From contig CAJWMX010000138.1 in NCBI GenBank assembly GCA_913043805.1, forward strand, positions 1 through 7,361: a DNA stretch of 7,361 bases, read 5' to 3'. Positions 1 through 5,803 of this stretch are shown here, piece after piece (the first letter of the stretch is position 1; every line of letters starts with the position of its first letter). A program made the translations under genes and the position numbers. Origin of the DNA: an uncultured Acidobacteriota bacterium. GTDB taxonomy: Bacteria; Acidobacteriota; Vicinamibacteria; Vicinamibacterales; UBA8438. The notes beneath the pieces are model-generated. The model was not told where the DNA came from and searched no databases. It was given only the letters and a program-made list of their open reading frames with translations.

Positions 1-31
1 GCCCAAAGCCCAAAGCCCAAAGCCCAAAGCC
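1..31. repeat. GCCCAAA heptanucleotide tandem repeat (at least 4.4 copies)
   Basis: Four perfect copies of GCCCAAA plus a partial GCC run from the first base, so the array may continue outside the window. On the minus strand it reads TTTGGGC and gives four GGG tracts separated by CTTT, which fits the simple pattern for an intramolecular G-quadruplex. It lies about 30 bp past the stop codon of the minus-strand LVIVD gene and would fall in that transcript's 3' untranslated part if transcription continues. Copy number can vary in such arrays by strand slippage; function is unknown. Confidence 0.9.
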
Positions 32-32
32 A

Positions 33-49
33 GACGGTGTCGCGCCGTC
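33..49 (-). other. Short inverted repeat downstream of the LVIVD gene
   Basis: GACGG (33-37) and CCGTC (45-49) form 5-bp arms around a 7-nt spacer, 13 bp past the stop codon of the minus-strand gene. On the minus-strand RNA the inner extension has a C-A mismatch, and no clean U-tract follows, only TGGCTTT and then the G-rich heptamers. It could be part of a transcript end, but it is not a convincing intrinsic terminator. Confidence 0.3.
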
Positions 50-62
50 ATCGCACCGCCCC

Positions 63-2126
63 CTACTGCGGCTCCCCGATGATCCGGCTCGGCTCGGTGC
101 GCTCCTGGAGCTTCACGGCCCACAAACCGGTGTTCCAGTCAGAGAAGAAGATGTGCCCCTTGTAGGGCTGGGGGCCCCAGACAAAGGGCGCGTTCGCAAT
201 ATGCCCGTCCGGGTCGGTCGGGAGATACATTGCGATCTCGCGCCCCTGCTTGTAGAGATCGCCCATCAGCTCGCCGGAGACGTCGACGACACGCAGCCCC
301 CCGTTGTAGTAGCCCACGTAGAGCACGTCGTCCTCGACCCAGAGATTGTGGGAGCCCGCCTCGGGCACCTGGTAGCGGGCCACCTCGCGCGGGTTGTCCC
401 AATCGCTCCAGTCAATGATGTGAATCCACCCCGCGGCCCGTGACGGACGGCCTCCGCCCGACGAGTCATACCCCCCGTAGGGGAACGACTCGTCGCCGGC
501 GAACAGGTAGAACTTGCCGGTCGACTGACTGCGATACGGAAACGCTGCGTGATTCCACCCGCTCGGATAGGCATAACGCCCCAGCTCAACCGGACGCTCC
601 GGCGTGCCGCCGCGCCCTCCCCCGCCAACATCGACGGCCACCACCCCGTCACTCCAGTTCGACGAAAAGGCGACCCCGTCGCTGACCCACACGTCGTGGA
701 TACTGTGCCCTGGCGTGTCGAGCTCGAAGCGGCCGACACGTGAGGGACTCCGCGGGTCCTCGATGTCGATGACGTCGTACCGCCGTCCGGCGCTCAGGGC
801 GAAGACGTGGTCCTCGGAGATGAACACGTTGTGTACGCCCCCGGTGAGCTGGTCGGTGTACTCCGACAGCACGGGCACCCCTTCCCGCGGGTTGCCGACC
901 CCGAGCAACACGATGCCATTGCGTCGATCAGACGCGCCTTCTCGGCTGATGACGGCGACGTCGCCGTCTTCGGAGACCTTCACGTCGTTGACCGTCCTCG
1001 CATCGACCTGCACCTCGTGCAGCTTCTCGATGTTGGCCGGGTCGGTCACGTCCCAGACGAACGAGTGACCGTCGGCGCCCCAGGTGCCGGTGATCGCGTA
1101 GTCACGCCCGTCGGTGCCCTCCCAGATCCACAGGTCGGACGTATGCCGGTCGAGCACCTCACCGCGACCGACGACGTCCACCTCCTGCCGGACGTCCCGG
1201 CGGTCGATGGACACGGTCCGCGCCGCCGAATGACTCCCGGTCGTGGCCACCACGGTGTAGGTGCCCGACCGCTCCGCCACGAAGCGTCCGTCCTCGGCGA
1301 TCTGGGCCGACGCCCCGGCGGCGATGATCGACGCGGCGGTTTCGCCCCCGACCCCGAACTGCACCGGCACGCCACGCACGGCGAGCCCGCGGGCGTCCTT
1401 CGCAATGGCGGTGAATCGGACCACGTCGCCGGTCCGGGCCCGCTCCGCGCTGGCCTGTAGCTCGAGAGACGACACAGGGTTCTCCTTCACCTCGATGGTG
1501 AGGGTGGCCCGCACGTCCTCGACCTGGACGACGACGTCGACCTCTCCGGGCTCGTCCAGCGTCAAGAACCCGAAGGGATCGACCCTGGCAAGATCCGGAG
1601 GCTCGGTACGATAGACAGGCGCCACATCGGTGCGCACGTCACCGACGGCATCGACCACCTCCACTCGCAGGCGTGGCCGGGTGCCGACATAGAACTTGGG
1701 GGGAATATCCGTGAACGCGACTTCGGTGACCGGCGGCTGCGGCACGGTGACCGGAATCTCTATCCTGACGCGCGCCGCCGGCCGACGACTCTCGTCGTCG
1801 GGGTCATCGGGCACCATCGCCACCAGGGTGAACTCGCCCGGGCGATAGGCCTGCACCTCGCCGGCGCGGCTCACCCCGACACTGCGACGCGCCCGCGAAA
1901 AGAACAGCACGGCGGCGTCATCCACGACCGTGCCGTCGGGATCGGTCACGACCGCCTCGAGCTTCGCCCGCTCCCCGACGCCGAGCGTTAACCGGGCCGG
2001 CGTGACATCCAGAGCAACTGTCTCGGCCGGTTCAGGCTCGGCCTCCGGCGGCTGAGCCGAGGGAAGTGCGCTCCCCCACCAGAAGAGGCCCGCCACCACC
2101 GTCAACCAGAGTCGAGACACGCGCAC
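63..2126 (-). CDS. Secreted protein with Ig-like domains and LVIVD-repeat beta-propeller
   Basis: A 687-residue protein. Residues 1-24 look like a Sec signal peptide (basic start, hydrophobic core, cleavage near PSA-QPP), so it is probably exported. Three beta-sandwich segments resembling bacterial Ig-like (Big_2-type) domains occupy roughly 38-126, 132-214 and 218-308. Residues 320-675 look like an LVIVD-repeat beta-propeller. There, blades end in patterns such as YNGGLRVVDVS (607-617), SDGVVAVDV (492-500) and NTGLWAVKL (665-673), each opened by a recurring H/N-N/D unit (HNVFIS, HDVWVS, HNLWVE). No catalytic motif is visible; LVIVD proteins are surface or secreted and mostly uncharacterised. 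The start is GTG, 4 nt from AGGAGG (2131-2136); a second GTG two codons later is possible. It lies 48 bp behind lemA and is probably the last gene of the operon. No anchor or sorting signal is seen at the C-terminus. Confidence 0.88.
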   Translation of the reverse strand: MRVSRLWLTVVAGLFWWGSALPSAQPPEAEPEPAETVALDVTPARLTLGVGERAKLEAVVTDPDGTVVDDAAVLFFSRARRSVGVSRAGEVQAYRPGEFTLVAMVPDDPDDESRRPAARVRIEIPVTVPQPPVTEVAFTDIPPKFYVGTRPRLRVEVVDAVGDVRTDVAPVYRTEPPDLARVDPFGFLTLDEPGEVDVVVQVEDVRATLTIEVKENPVSSLELQASAERARTGDVVRFTAIAKDARGLAVRGVPVQFGVGGETAASIIAAGASAQIAEDGRFVAERSGTYTVVATTGSHSAARTVSIDRRDVRQEVDVVGRGEVLDRHTSDLWIWEGTDGRDYAITGTWGADGHSFVWDVTDPANIEKLHEVQVDARTVNDVKVSEDGDVAVISREGASDRRNGIVLLGVGNPREGVPVLSEYTDQLTGGVHNVFISEDHVFALSAGRRYDVIDIEDPRSPSRVGRFELDTPGHSIHDVWVSDGVAFSSNWSDGVVAVDVGGGGRGGTPERPVELGRYAYPSGWNHAAFPYRSQSTGKFYLFAGDESFPYGGYDSSGGGRPSRAAGWIHIIDWSDWDNPREVARYQVPEAGSHNLWVEDDVLYVGYYNGGLRVVDVSGELMGDLYKQGREIAMYLPTDPDGHIANAPFVWGPQPYKGHIFFSDWNTGLWAVKLQERTEPSRIIGEPQ

Positions 2127-2128
2127 GA

Positions 2129-2148
2129 GACCTCCTGAGGCGGAGGCC
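2129..2148 (-). promoter_or_regulatory. Ribosome binding site of the LVIVD gene inside a predicted hairpin
   Basis: On the minus strand the strong Shine-Dalgarno AGGAGG (2131-2136) precedes the GTG start. The same short gap holds the complementary CCTCC (2142-2146). GGCCUCC can pair with GGAGGUC (one G-U pair) around a 6-nt loop GCCUCA, a 7-bp stem that buries most of the Shine-Dalgarno. Ribosomes finishing lemA end about 30 nt upstream and might open it, so translational coupling is plausible. The pairing is seen in sequence; the control is inferred. Confidence 0.5.
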
Positions 2149-2174
2149 GGCGCGCGTGGTCCCGAGGGTCGGGA

Positions 2175-2741
2175 TCAGAACGCGACTTCCGGCACCTCCG
2201 CCGCTCCTTCGTCCGCTTCGAAGTACTCGCGGTCGCCGAACCCAAACACCCCGGCGAACAGATTGCCGGGAAACCGCCGTATATCGGTGCGATACACGCG
2301 AACGGCATCATTGTAACGCTGGCGCTCAACGGCTATTCGGTTTTCGGTGCCGGCCAGCTCATCCTGCAGTCGGATGAAATTTTCGTTCGACCGGAGTTGC
2401 GGATAGTTCTCGGCGATGGCCAGCAGCCGCCCCAAGGCGCTGGTGAGTCCGGCGTTCGCGTTGGCCGCTTCGGCGGGTGTCGCCGCGCCCGAGAGTCGGC
2501 TCCGTGCCTCGGCCACCTGCGTGAAGATATCGCGCTCCTGCTCCGCGAACCCCTGCACGGTCGCGACCAGATTGGGAATGAGATCCGAGCGACGCTGGAG
2601 CACGTTCTCGACCTGTGCCCAGGACGAGTCGATCTGCTCGTTCGCCGTCACGAATCCGTTGTAGCGACCGACCCCGGAGCACGACCCCATCAGCACGACG
2701 ATCAGAAAGATCCCACCAACCGCCAGCAGTCCCCTCTTCAT
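2175..2741 (-). CDS. lemA: LemA family protein
   Basis: A 188-residue protein, the usual length for LemA. A hydrophobic N-terminal segment (about residues 4-20) is a membrane anchor or signal-anchor. Cys21 follows MGS, a poor lipobox, so a lipoprotein is unlikely but not excluded. The LemA signature follows: YNGFV (27-31), an EQIDSSWAQVENVLQRR-type helix (35-51), then DLIPNLVATVQGF (53-65), QER (68-70) and AEAR (77-80). The rest is predicted helical bundle, with a conserved-looking RYNDAVRVYRTDIRRFPG stretch (142-159) and FGF-REYFEA near the end. LemA proteins face the cell exterior or periplasm, and their biochemical role is unsettled. The ATG has AGGAGG 7 nt upstream. The gene is 37 bp behind the nucleotidyltransferase gene, and a TPM gene lies in the same run, matching the well-known LemA/TPM pairing. 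Confidence 0.96.
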   Translation of the reverse strand: MKRGLLAVGGIFLIVVLMGSCSGVGRYNGFVTANEQIDSSWAQVENVLQRRSDLIPNLVATVQGFAEQERDIFTQVAEARSRLSGAATPAEAANANAGLTSALGRLLAIAENYPQLRSNENFIRLQDELAGTENRIAVERQRYNDAVRVYRTDIRRFPGNLFAGVFGFGDREYFEADEGAAEVPEVAF

Positions 2742-2747
2742 TCAGTG

Positions 2748-2766
2748 TCCTCCTCTTCCTCTTCCT
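2748..2766 (-). promoter_or_regulatory. Extended purine-rich ribosome binding site of lemA
   Basis: On the minus strand, 19 consecutive purines made of GGAAGA-like units end in AGGAGG (2749-2754), 7 nt before the lemA ATG. The tract gives several overlapping registers that could pair with the 16S rRNA tail, suggesting strong initiation. It supports the ATG at 2741 as the true start. Confidence 0.75.
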
Positions 2767-2778
2767 GGGGCTTCGCCT

Positions 2779-3501
2779 CTACGGGACGAAGCGATCGATT
2801 CTCGCCACCCCCTGGGTCAGCTCCGCATAGTAGCGACCGAAGACCGCTTTCTCGTCCGCGGCCACATCTTCACCATGTTTCAACCGGGCCACATCCCCGA
2901 ACGCCTGCTTATCCAACCCCGCTCGGCGACAGAACGCCGACACCACCTCTTCGTTGTGCGCCGGCACCGCGTCCCGATGCAGGTGCAGGCATCCTCGGAA
3001 GAGCGCCACGAACGTCGTGTAGGAATCGGTCAGGAGCCGACGCAGGCGACGGGGATGCGCATGCGTCTCGACGTAGCCTTCGCGCAGCCGCATCATCTTC
3101 TCCCGCAACTCGCGCTCGCACTGCAGCCGGAGGTGGTCGGTGTGCACCTCGACGTCGGCGAACGGATCGTCGCCGTAGAGCACCCGCCGGTCGGCCTGCA
3201 GGTCGAGAAACTCGATCGGGAACACGTCGGCCGATTCCGCGATCATCTCGGGCGTGAACAGCCGAGGCAGCGGCTGACGACCACTCTCCCAGCGCGTGAG
3301 TGCTGGCGACATCGCCTCGAGGTCGGCGGGGTCGAGGCGATCAACCACGATGATCAGGTTGAGATCGCTCGTGGCCCGTTCCCAGTCGCCACGGGCGGCC
3401 GAGCCATACAGCACGATGCTCTTCAGATGCGTCCCCAGCGCCTGACGGGTCTGCTCGAGCAGTACGTCCAGATCAGGATGTGACACCGTCGCTTCGCTCA
3501 T
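2779..3501 (-). CDS. Nucleotidyltransferase-fold protein with altered active site (DxN)
   Basis: A 240-residue protein read from the ATG at 3501; a GTG directly before it (3504) would add one residue. Residues 26-53 carry the pol-beta/MNT nucleotidyltransferase signature: hydrophobic strand, YGSAARGDW (32-40), then SDLNLIIVV (45-53). The family normally has two aspartates here (DhDh); this protein has Asp46 and Asn48. Glu97 or Asp100 in a later strand (PIEFLDLQ) could be the third acidic residue. Residues 120-235 are predicted mostly helical, a possible substrate or partner domain. Lacking one metal-binding aspartate, it may be inactive or use altered chemistry. DLN may instead be normal for its subfamily; I cannot check that here. 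It sits between the TPM gene (38 bp) and lemA (37 bp), implying a shared role. No HEPN toxin partner is adjacent, which argues against an MNT/HEPN toxin-antitoxin pair. Its substrate is unknown. Confidence 0.8.
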   Translation of the reverse strand: MSEATVSHPDLDVLLEQTRQALGTHLKSIVLYGSAARGDWERATSDLNLIIVVDRLDPADLEAMSPALTRWESGRQPLPRLFTPEMIAESADVFPIEFLDLQADRRVLYGDDPFADVEVHTDHLRLQCERELREKMMRLREGYVETHAHPRRLRRLLTDSYTTFVALFRGCLHLHRDAVPAHNEEVVSAFCRRAGLDKQAFGDVARLKHGEDVAADEKAVFGRYYAELTQGVARIDRFVP

Positions 3502-3539
3502 CACGCTCTTCGCCCTCGTTTCGTCTCACCCGGCGGCGG

Positions 3540-4322
3540 TCAGAAGCCACGGGACGCGCCGCCGCCCCCGAACCCACCGCCGCCGAACCCACCGAACCCG
3601 CCGCCGCCCCCGAAGCCGCCACCACGGAAGCCGCCGCCTCGGCCGCCCCCCGACATCATCAGCAGAAAGAACAGCGATGGATGCTTGAAGAACAGATAGC
3701 CCATGAACACCATGCCGAGCAGTCCCAGGACCCCCTGGAGCGGGCCGCCCGGCCGGTCCTGCACGCGTCGTCTGGTCGGCGCGAGCTGGGCGGCGCCATC
3801 CACCACGACCCCGAACTCCGTCGCCGACGCCTCGACCAGCCCGGCACTCAATCTGAGCAACCCGCCCGAGAAGTCCCCGGCGGACAGCAGAGGCAAAGAG
3901 GCGTCCAGCAGCGCACCGACCCGCCCGTCGGGTAGATACCCTTCGACGCCGTATCCGGTCTCGATCGCGATGTCGCGCTCCTCGAACGCCAGGACCACCA
4001 CGATGCCGCGATCCGTCTCGGCGTCCCCCACTCCCCACTCGGTGGCTAGCCGGACACCGAAGGCGCGGATCGGCTCGCCTTCGAGTGACGGCATCGTGAC
4101 CACCACGATGGCCACGCCGGCCTGCTGATAGAGGTCGGTGTGGAACCGCTCCATCTCGCCGACCGCCTCGGTGCTCAGCACGCCGGCGAAATCGTGGACC
4201 GAACGGTCGCCGGGAGACGGCAACTCGACCTGCGCCAGGGCGGCGCCGGCCGCCCCCACCCAGACCACGGCTACCACCATCATCCAGCGTGCGTGGCGAG
4301 CCATGCGGCGAACGGGACTCAT
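3540..4322 (-). CDS. TPM-domain membrane protein (YgcG/Psb32 type) with glycine-rich tail
   Basis: A 260-residue protein. Residues 1-30 form a signal peptide (AGAALA-QV cleavage). The TPM domain spans about 42-165, with VHDFAGVLS (42-50), the strand AIVVVTMPSLEG (71-82), DRGIVVVLAFEERDIAIETGYG (104-125) and GYLPDGRVGALLD (128-140). All are typical of the TPM_phosphatase/YgcG family. A hydrophobic segment at about 197-213, perhaps with 216-223, anchors it in the membrane. Residues 225-257 are almost only Gly with Phe and Arg, the low-complexity tail common in bacterial TPM proteins. The family name comes from a reported phosphatase activity of a plant member; bacterial members have no firm role. 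It is probably the first gene of the operon. The ATG at 4322 has only a weak purine-rich stretch upstream; Met7 (ATG at 4304) is an alternative start that keeps the signal peptide. Confidence 0.93.
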   Translation of the reverse strand: MSPVRRMARHARWMMVVAVVWVGAAGAALAQVELPSPGDRSVHDFAGVLSTEAVGEMERFHTDLYQQAGVAIVVVTMPSLEGEPIRAFGVRLATEWGVGDAETDRGIVVVLAFEERDIAIETGYGVEGYLPDGRVGALLDASLPLLSAGDFSGGLLRLSAGLVEASATEFGVVVDGAAQLAPTRRRVQDRPGGPLQGVLGLLGMVFMGYLFFKHPSLFFLLMMSGGGRGGGFRGGGFGGGGGFGGFGGGGFGGGGASRGF

Positions 4323-4412
4323 CTGGACAGCCTATCCCGGCCCGGCGCCCCCGCTGAGTCCGTGGAAGGCCATTCCTGCGCGCCGGTAGGGTGCTGAACC
4401 GTGCATGATCGT

Positions 4413-4426
4413 GAATGACGCCATTC
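4413..4426. repeat. Inverted repeat GAATG-N4-CATTC in the divergent region
   Basis: Perfect 5-bp arms around ACGC. It lies about 90 bp upstream of the TPM gene, in the region shared with recA, and could be an operator half-site pair or a small RNA hairpin in the TPM leader. No known factor is recognised. Confidence 0.35.
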
Positions 4427-4435
4427 GAACTCGAA
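4424..4435. repeat. Inverted repeat TTCGA-N2-TCGAA in the divergent region
   Basis: A 12-bp perfect dyad at the edge of the AT-rich segment between recA and the TPM operon. The position suits a repressor or activator site for either promoter. It overlaps the right arm of the GAATG/CATTC repeat. No match to a LexA box that I know well. Confidence 0.4.
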
Positions 4436-4441
4436 AATCAG

Positions 4442-4470
4442 ATAATTCATAACCTCATTAGTTACAACAA
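4442..4470 (-). promoter_or_regulatory. Candidate promoter for the TPM-NTase-lemA-LVIVD operon
   Basis: Read on the minus strand: TTGTTG (4465-4470), a 17-nt spacer, then AATTAT (4442-4447), matching four of six consensus positions in each box. It lies in the AT-rich part of the divergent region, about 120 bp before the TPM start. The match is moderate and other AT-rich hexamers nearby could serve instead. Confidence 0.35.
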
Positions 4471-4479
4471 GATAATCTT
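4469..4479. repeat. Inverted repeat AAGAT-N1-ATCTT in the divergent region
   Basis: An 11-bp odd-centred perfect dyad, 21 bp upstream of the recA -35 box and overlapping the edge of the candidate minus-strand -35. A second AGATAAT lies exactly 30 bp away (4440-4446 and 4470-4476), about three helical turns. This is a plausible regulator site, but it could be chance in AT-rich DNA. Confidence 0.35.
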
Positions 4480-4488
4480 CCACAGACA

Positions 4489-4510
4489 TTGACTTTCGCT
4501 TGACATTCGC
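4489..4510 (+). repeat. Tandem 11-bp repeat TTGAC[T/A]TTCGC at the recA -35 region
   Basis: Two head-to-tail 11-mers (4489-4499 and 4500-4510) differ at one base. The second contains the recA -35 box TTGACA, and the first contains TTGACT one helical turn upstream. This is either a duplicated promoter element or a direct-repeat operator overlapping the promoter. Confidence 0.75.
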
Positions 4511-4528
4511 CTAGCGCGTCCCTAGAAT
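4500..4528 (+). promoter_or_regulatory. recA sigma70-type promoter
   Basis: TTGACA (4500-4505) is a perfect -35 box, followed by a 17-nt spacer and TAGAAT (4523-4528), five of six matches to the -10 consensus. The predicted transcript start is near 4535, leaving a leader of about 60 nt before the recA ATG. The -10 box covers the ATG at 4527, so that upstream in-frame start cannot be used from this promoter. Confidence 0.85.
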
Positions 4529-4582
4529 GCCAAAAAGCCTGAAGCAAGCACACATACAACGAGAGATACGTCATTTGGCCAA

Positions 4583-4587
4583 GAGGA
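4583..4587 (+). promoter_or_regulatory. recA ribosome binding site
   Basis: GAGGA lies 8 nt before the ATG at 4596 and decides the recA start in favour of the 348-residue product. Confidence 0.8.
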
Positions 4588-4595
4588 ATTCACCG

Positions 4596-5642
4596 ATGAA
4601 GGACGACCACAGCCCCCGCGACCGACAGAAAGCCATCGACATGGCCGTTGGCCAGATCGAAAAGCAGTTCGGGAAGGGAGCCATCATGCGGCTCGGCGAA
4701 GACGCCGTCGCGACCATCCCCCACATCTCGACCGGCGCGATCAGTATCGACTATGCGCTCGGTATCGGTGGAGTACCGCGTGGTCGTGTGGTCGAAATCT
4801 TCGGCCCGGAGGCCTCGGGCAAGACCACGCTGACCCTGCAGATCATCGCGCAGGCACAGCGCAACGGCGGCACCGCGGCGTTCGTCGACGCCGAGCACGC
4901 GCTCGACCCGACCTACGCCCGCAAGCTGGGTGTCGACCTCGAGAACCTGCTCGTGTCGCAGCCCGACAACGGAGAACAGGCGCTGGAGATCGTCGAAGTG
5001 CTGGTGCGCTCCGGTGGCGCCGATGTCGTCATCGTCGACTCGGTCGCGGCGCTTGTGCCGCGCGCGGAGATCGACGGCGAGATGGGCGACGCGCAGGTCG
5101 GCCTGCAAGCGCGTCTGATGTCGCAAGCGTTGCGGAAGCTGACGGCCGTCGTGGCGAAGTCGCGCACCTGTCTGGTGTTCATCAATCAGCTGCGCGAGAA
5201 GATCGGCGTGATGTTCGGCAACCCTGAAACCACCACCGGCGGTCGCGCCCTGAAGTTCTACTCGTCGGTCCGACTCGACATCCGCCGCATCGGCGCGATC
5301 AAGGACGGCGATCAGGTGGTCGGCAGCCGCACCCGTGTGAAAGTGGTCAAGAACAAGGTGGCCCCGCCGTTCCGCCTGGCCGAATTCGACCTCATGTATG
5401 GCGAGGGAGTCTCTCGCGAAGGCGATCTGCTCGACCTGGCGGTGGACCGCCGTATCGTCGAGAAGAGCGGCACCTGGTTCTCGTACGCCGGTGAACGACT
5501 GGGACAAGGCCGGGAGAAGGTCAAGCTGTTCCTTCGACAGAACCCCGACATCTTCAACACCATCGATGCGCGGGTGCGTGCAGAGCTGGGCATGACCACC
5601 GCCGCCGAATCCGACGCGGACTCGGCGGCGGTGAACGTCTAG
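4596..5642 (+). CDS. recA: RecA recombinase
   Basis: A 348-residue RecA, the normal length for the family. RecA forms ATP-dependent filaments on single-stranded DNA in the cytoplasm, drives homologous pairing and strand exchange, and promotes LexA self-cleavage where LexA is present. The N-terminal helix carries GQIEKQFGKGAIMRLG (19-34). Walker A is GPEASGKT (70-77), the catalytic glutamate is in DAEHALDP (98-105, Glu100) and Walker B is VVIVD (144-148). The DNA-binding L2 region contains FINQLREKIGVMFGNPETTTGG (195-216), and SVRLDIRRIGAIKDGD and RVKVVKNKVAPPF also match the family closely. The C-terminal tail is acidic (EADSD-type), as usual. The start at 4596 is chosen because of the Shine-Dalgarno and because the longer in-frame start lies inside the promoter. 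No recX follows; a terminator comes straight after. No recognised LexA box was found upstream. Confidence 0.99.
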   Translation: MKDDHSPRDRQKAIDMAVGQIEKQFGKGAIMRLGEDAVATIPHISTGAISIDYALGIGGVPRGRVVEIFGPEASGKTTLTLQIIAQAQRNGGTAAFVDAEHALDPTYARKLGVDLENLLVSQPDNGEQALEIVEVLVRSGGADVVIVDSVAALVPRAEIDGEMGDAQVGLQARLMSQALRKLTAVVAKSRTCLVFINQLREKIGVMFGNPETTTGGRALKFYSSVRLDIRRIGAIKDGDQVVGSRTRVKVVKNKVAPPFRLAEFDLMYGEGVSREGDLLDLAVDRRIVEKSGTWFSYAGERLGQGREKVKLFLRQNPDIFNTIDARVRAELGMTTAAESDADSAAVNV

Positions 5643-5649
5643 GGACACT

Positions 5650-5662
5650 CGCCGTCACGGCG
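5650..5662. repeat. Odd-centred palindrome CGCCGT-C-ACGGCG after recA
   Basis: Perfect 6-bp arms around a single C, starting 8 bp past the recA stop and ending 10 bp before the terminator stem. A 1-nt centre disfavours a tight RNA hairpin of this exact form, so it would act as a DNA dyad if it does anything. Confidence 0.5.
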
Positions 5663-5672
5663 GGCCGAAGTG

Positions 5673-5710
5673 AAACGCGTGTCGCCTCTGGCGGCACGCG
5701 TTTTCTCTTG
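5673..5710 (+). terminator. recA intrinsic terminator
   Basis: AAACGCGTG (5673-5681) pairs with CACGCGTTT (5695-5703), continued by a T-G wobble (5682/5694) and CGCC/GGCG (5683-5686/5690-5693), with the 3-nt loop TCT. This gives an unbroken 14-bp stem followed by TTTTCTCTT. It is a strong Rho-independent terminator 30 bp past the recA stop and separates recA from the downstream division gene. Confidence 0.93.
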
Positions 5711-5736
5711 TACTTTCGATCCCAATTCGGTACTCT
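5708..5736 (+). promoter_or_regulatory. Promoter-like unit 1 of the GTAC array
   Basis: TTGTAC (5708-5713), a 17-nt spacer, then TACTCT (5731-5736), which keeps the TAnnnT core of a -10 box. Its -35 overlaps the tail of the recA terminator. Confidence 0.4.
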
Positions 5737-5756
5737 CGCGGCCAGTGCGTACCCCC

Positions 5757-5785
5757 TTGTACTCGGCCGCCAGATCCGGTACTGT
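5757..5785 (+). promoter_or_regulatory. Promoter-like unit 2 of the GTAC array
   Basis: TTGTAC (5757-5762), a 17-nt spacer, then TACTGT (5780-5785). Same spacing and core as the other two units. Confidence 0.4.
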
Positions 5786-5803
5786 CAGCCCCGGTATCGG
5801 GAC

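Noticed and set aside
1..31. CRISPR array or telomere-like element
   Set aside because: The heptamers are directly contiguous with no spacers, and nothing nearby indicates a chromosome end.
2397..3257. Plus-strand open frame of 286 codons across lemA and the nucleotidyltransferase
   Set aside because: It overlaps two well-supported minus-strand genes, reads as Arg/Pro/Ser-rich low complexity and has no family resemblance.
2779..3501. MNT/HEPN toxin-antitoxin module
   Set aside because: No HEPN-type partner gene is next to it; its neighbours are lemA and the TPM gene.
3549..3653. GC-rich repetitive stretch as a DNA repeat element
   Set aside because: It is explained by the Gly/Phe/Arg-rich C-terminal tail of the TPM protein, which is common in that family; the plus-strand Pro/Ala reading is a shadow.
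4527..4595. Extended recA start adding 23 residues
   Set aside because: The ATG at 4527 lies inside the -10 box of the recA promoter. The ATG at 4596 has a Shine-Dalgarno and gives the normal RecA N-terminus.
4590..5648. Long minus-strand open frame (352 codons) opposite recA
   Set aside because: It is an antisense shadow of recA in GC-rich DNA: no recognisable domain, composition typical of reverse-frame translation, and recA on the other strand is certain.
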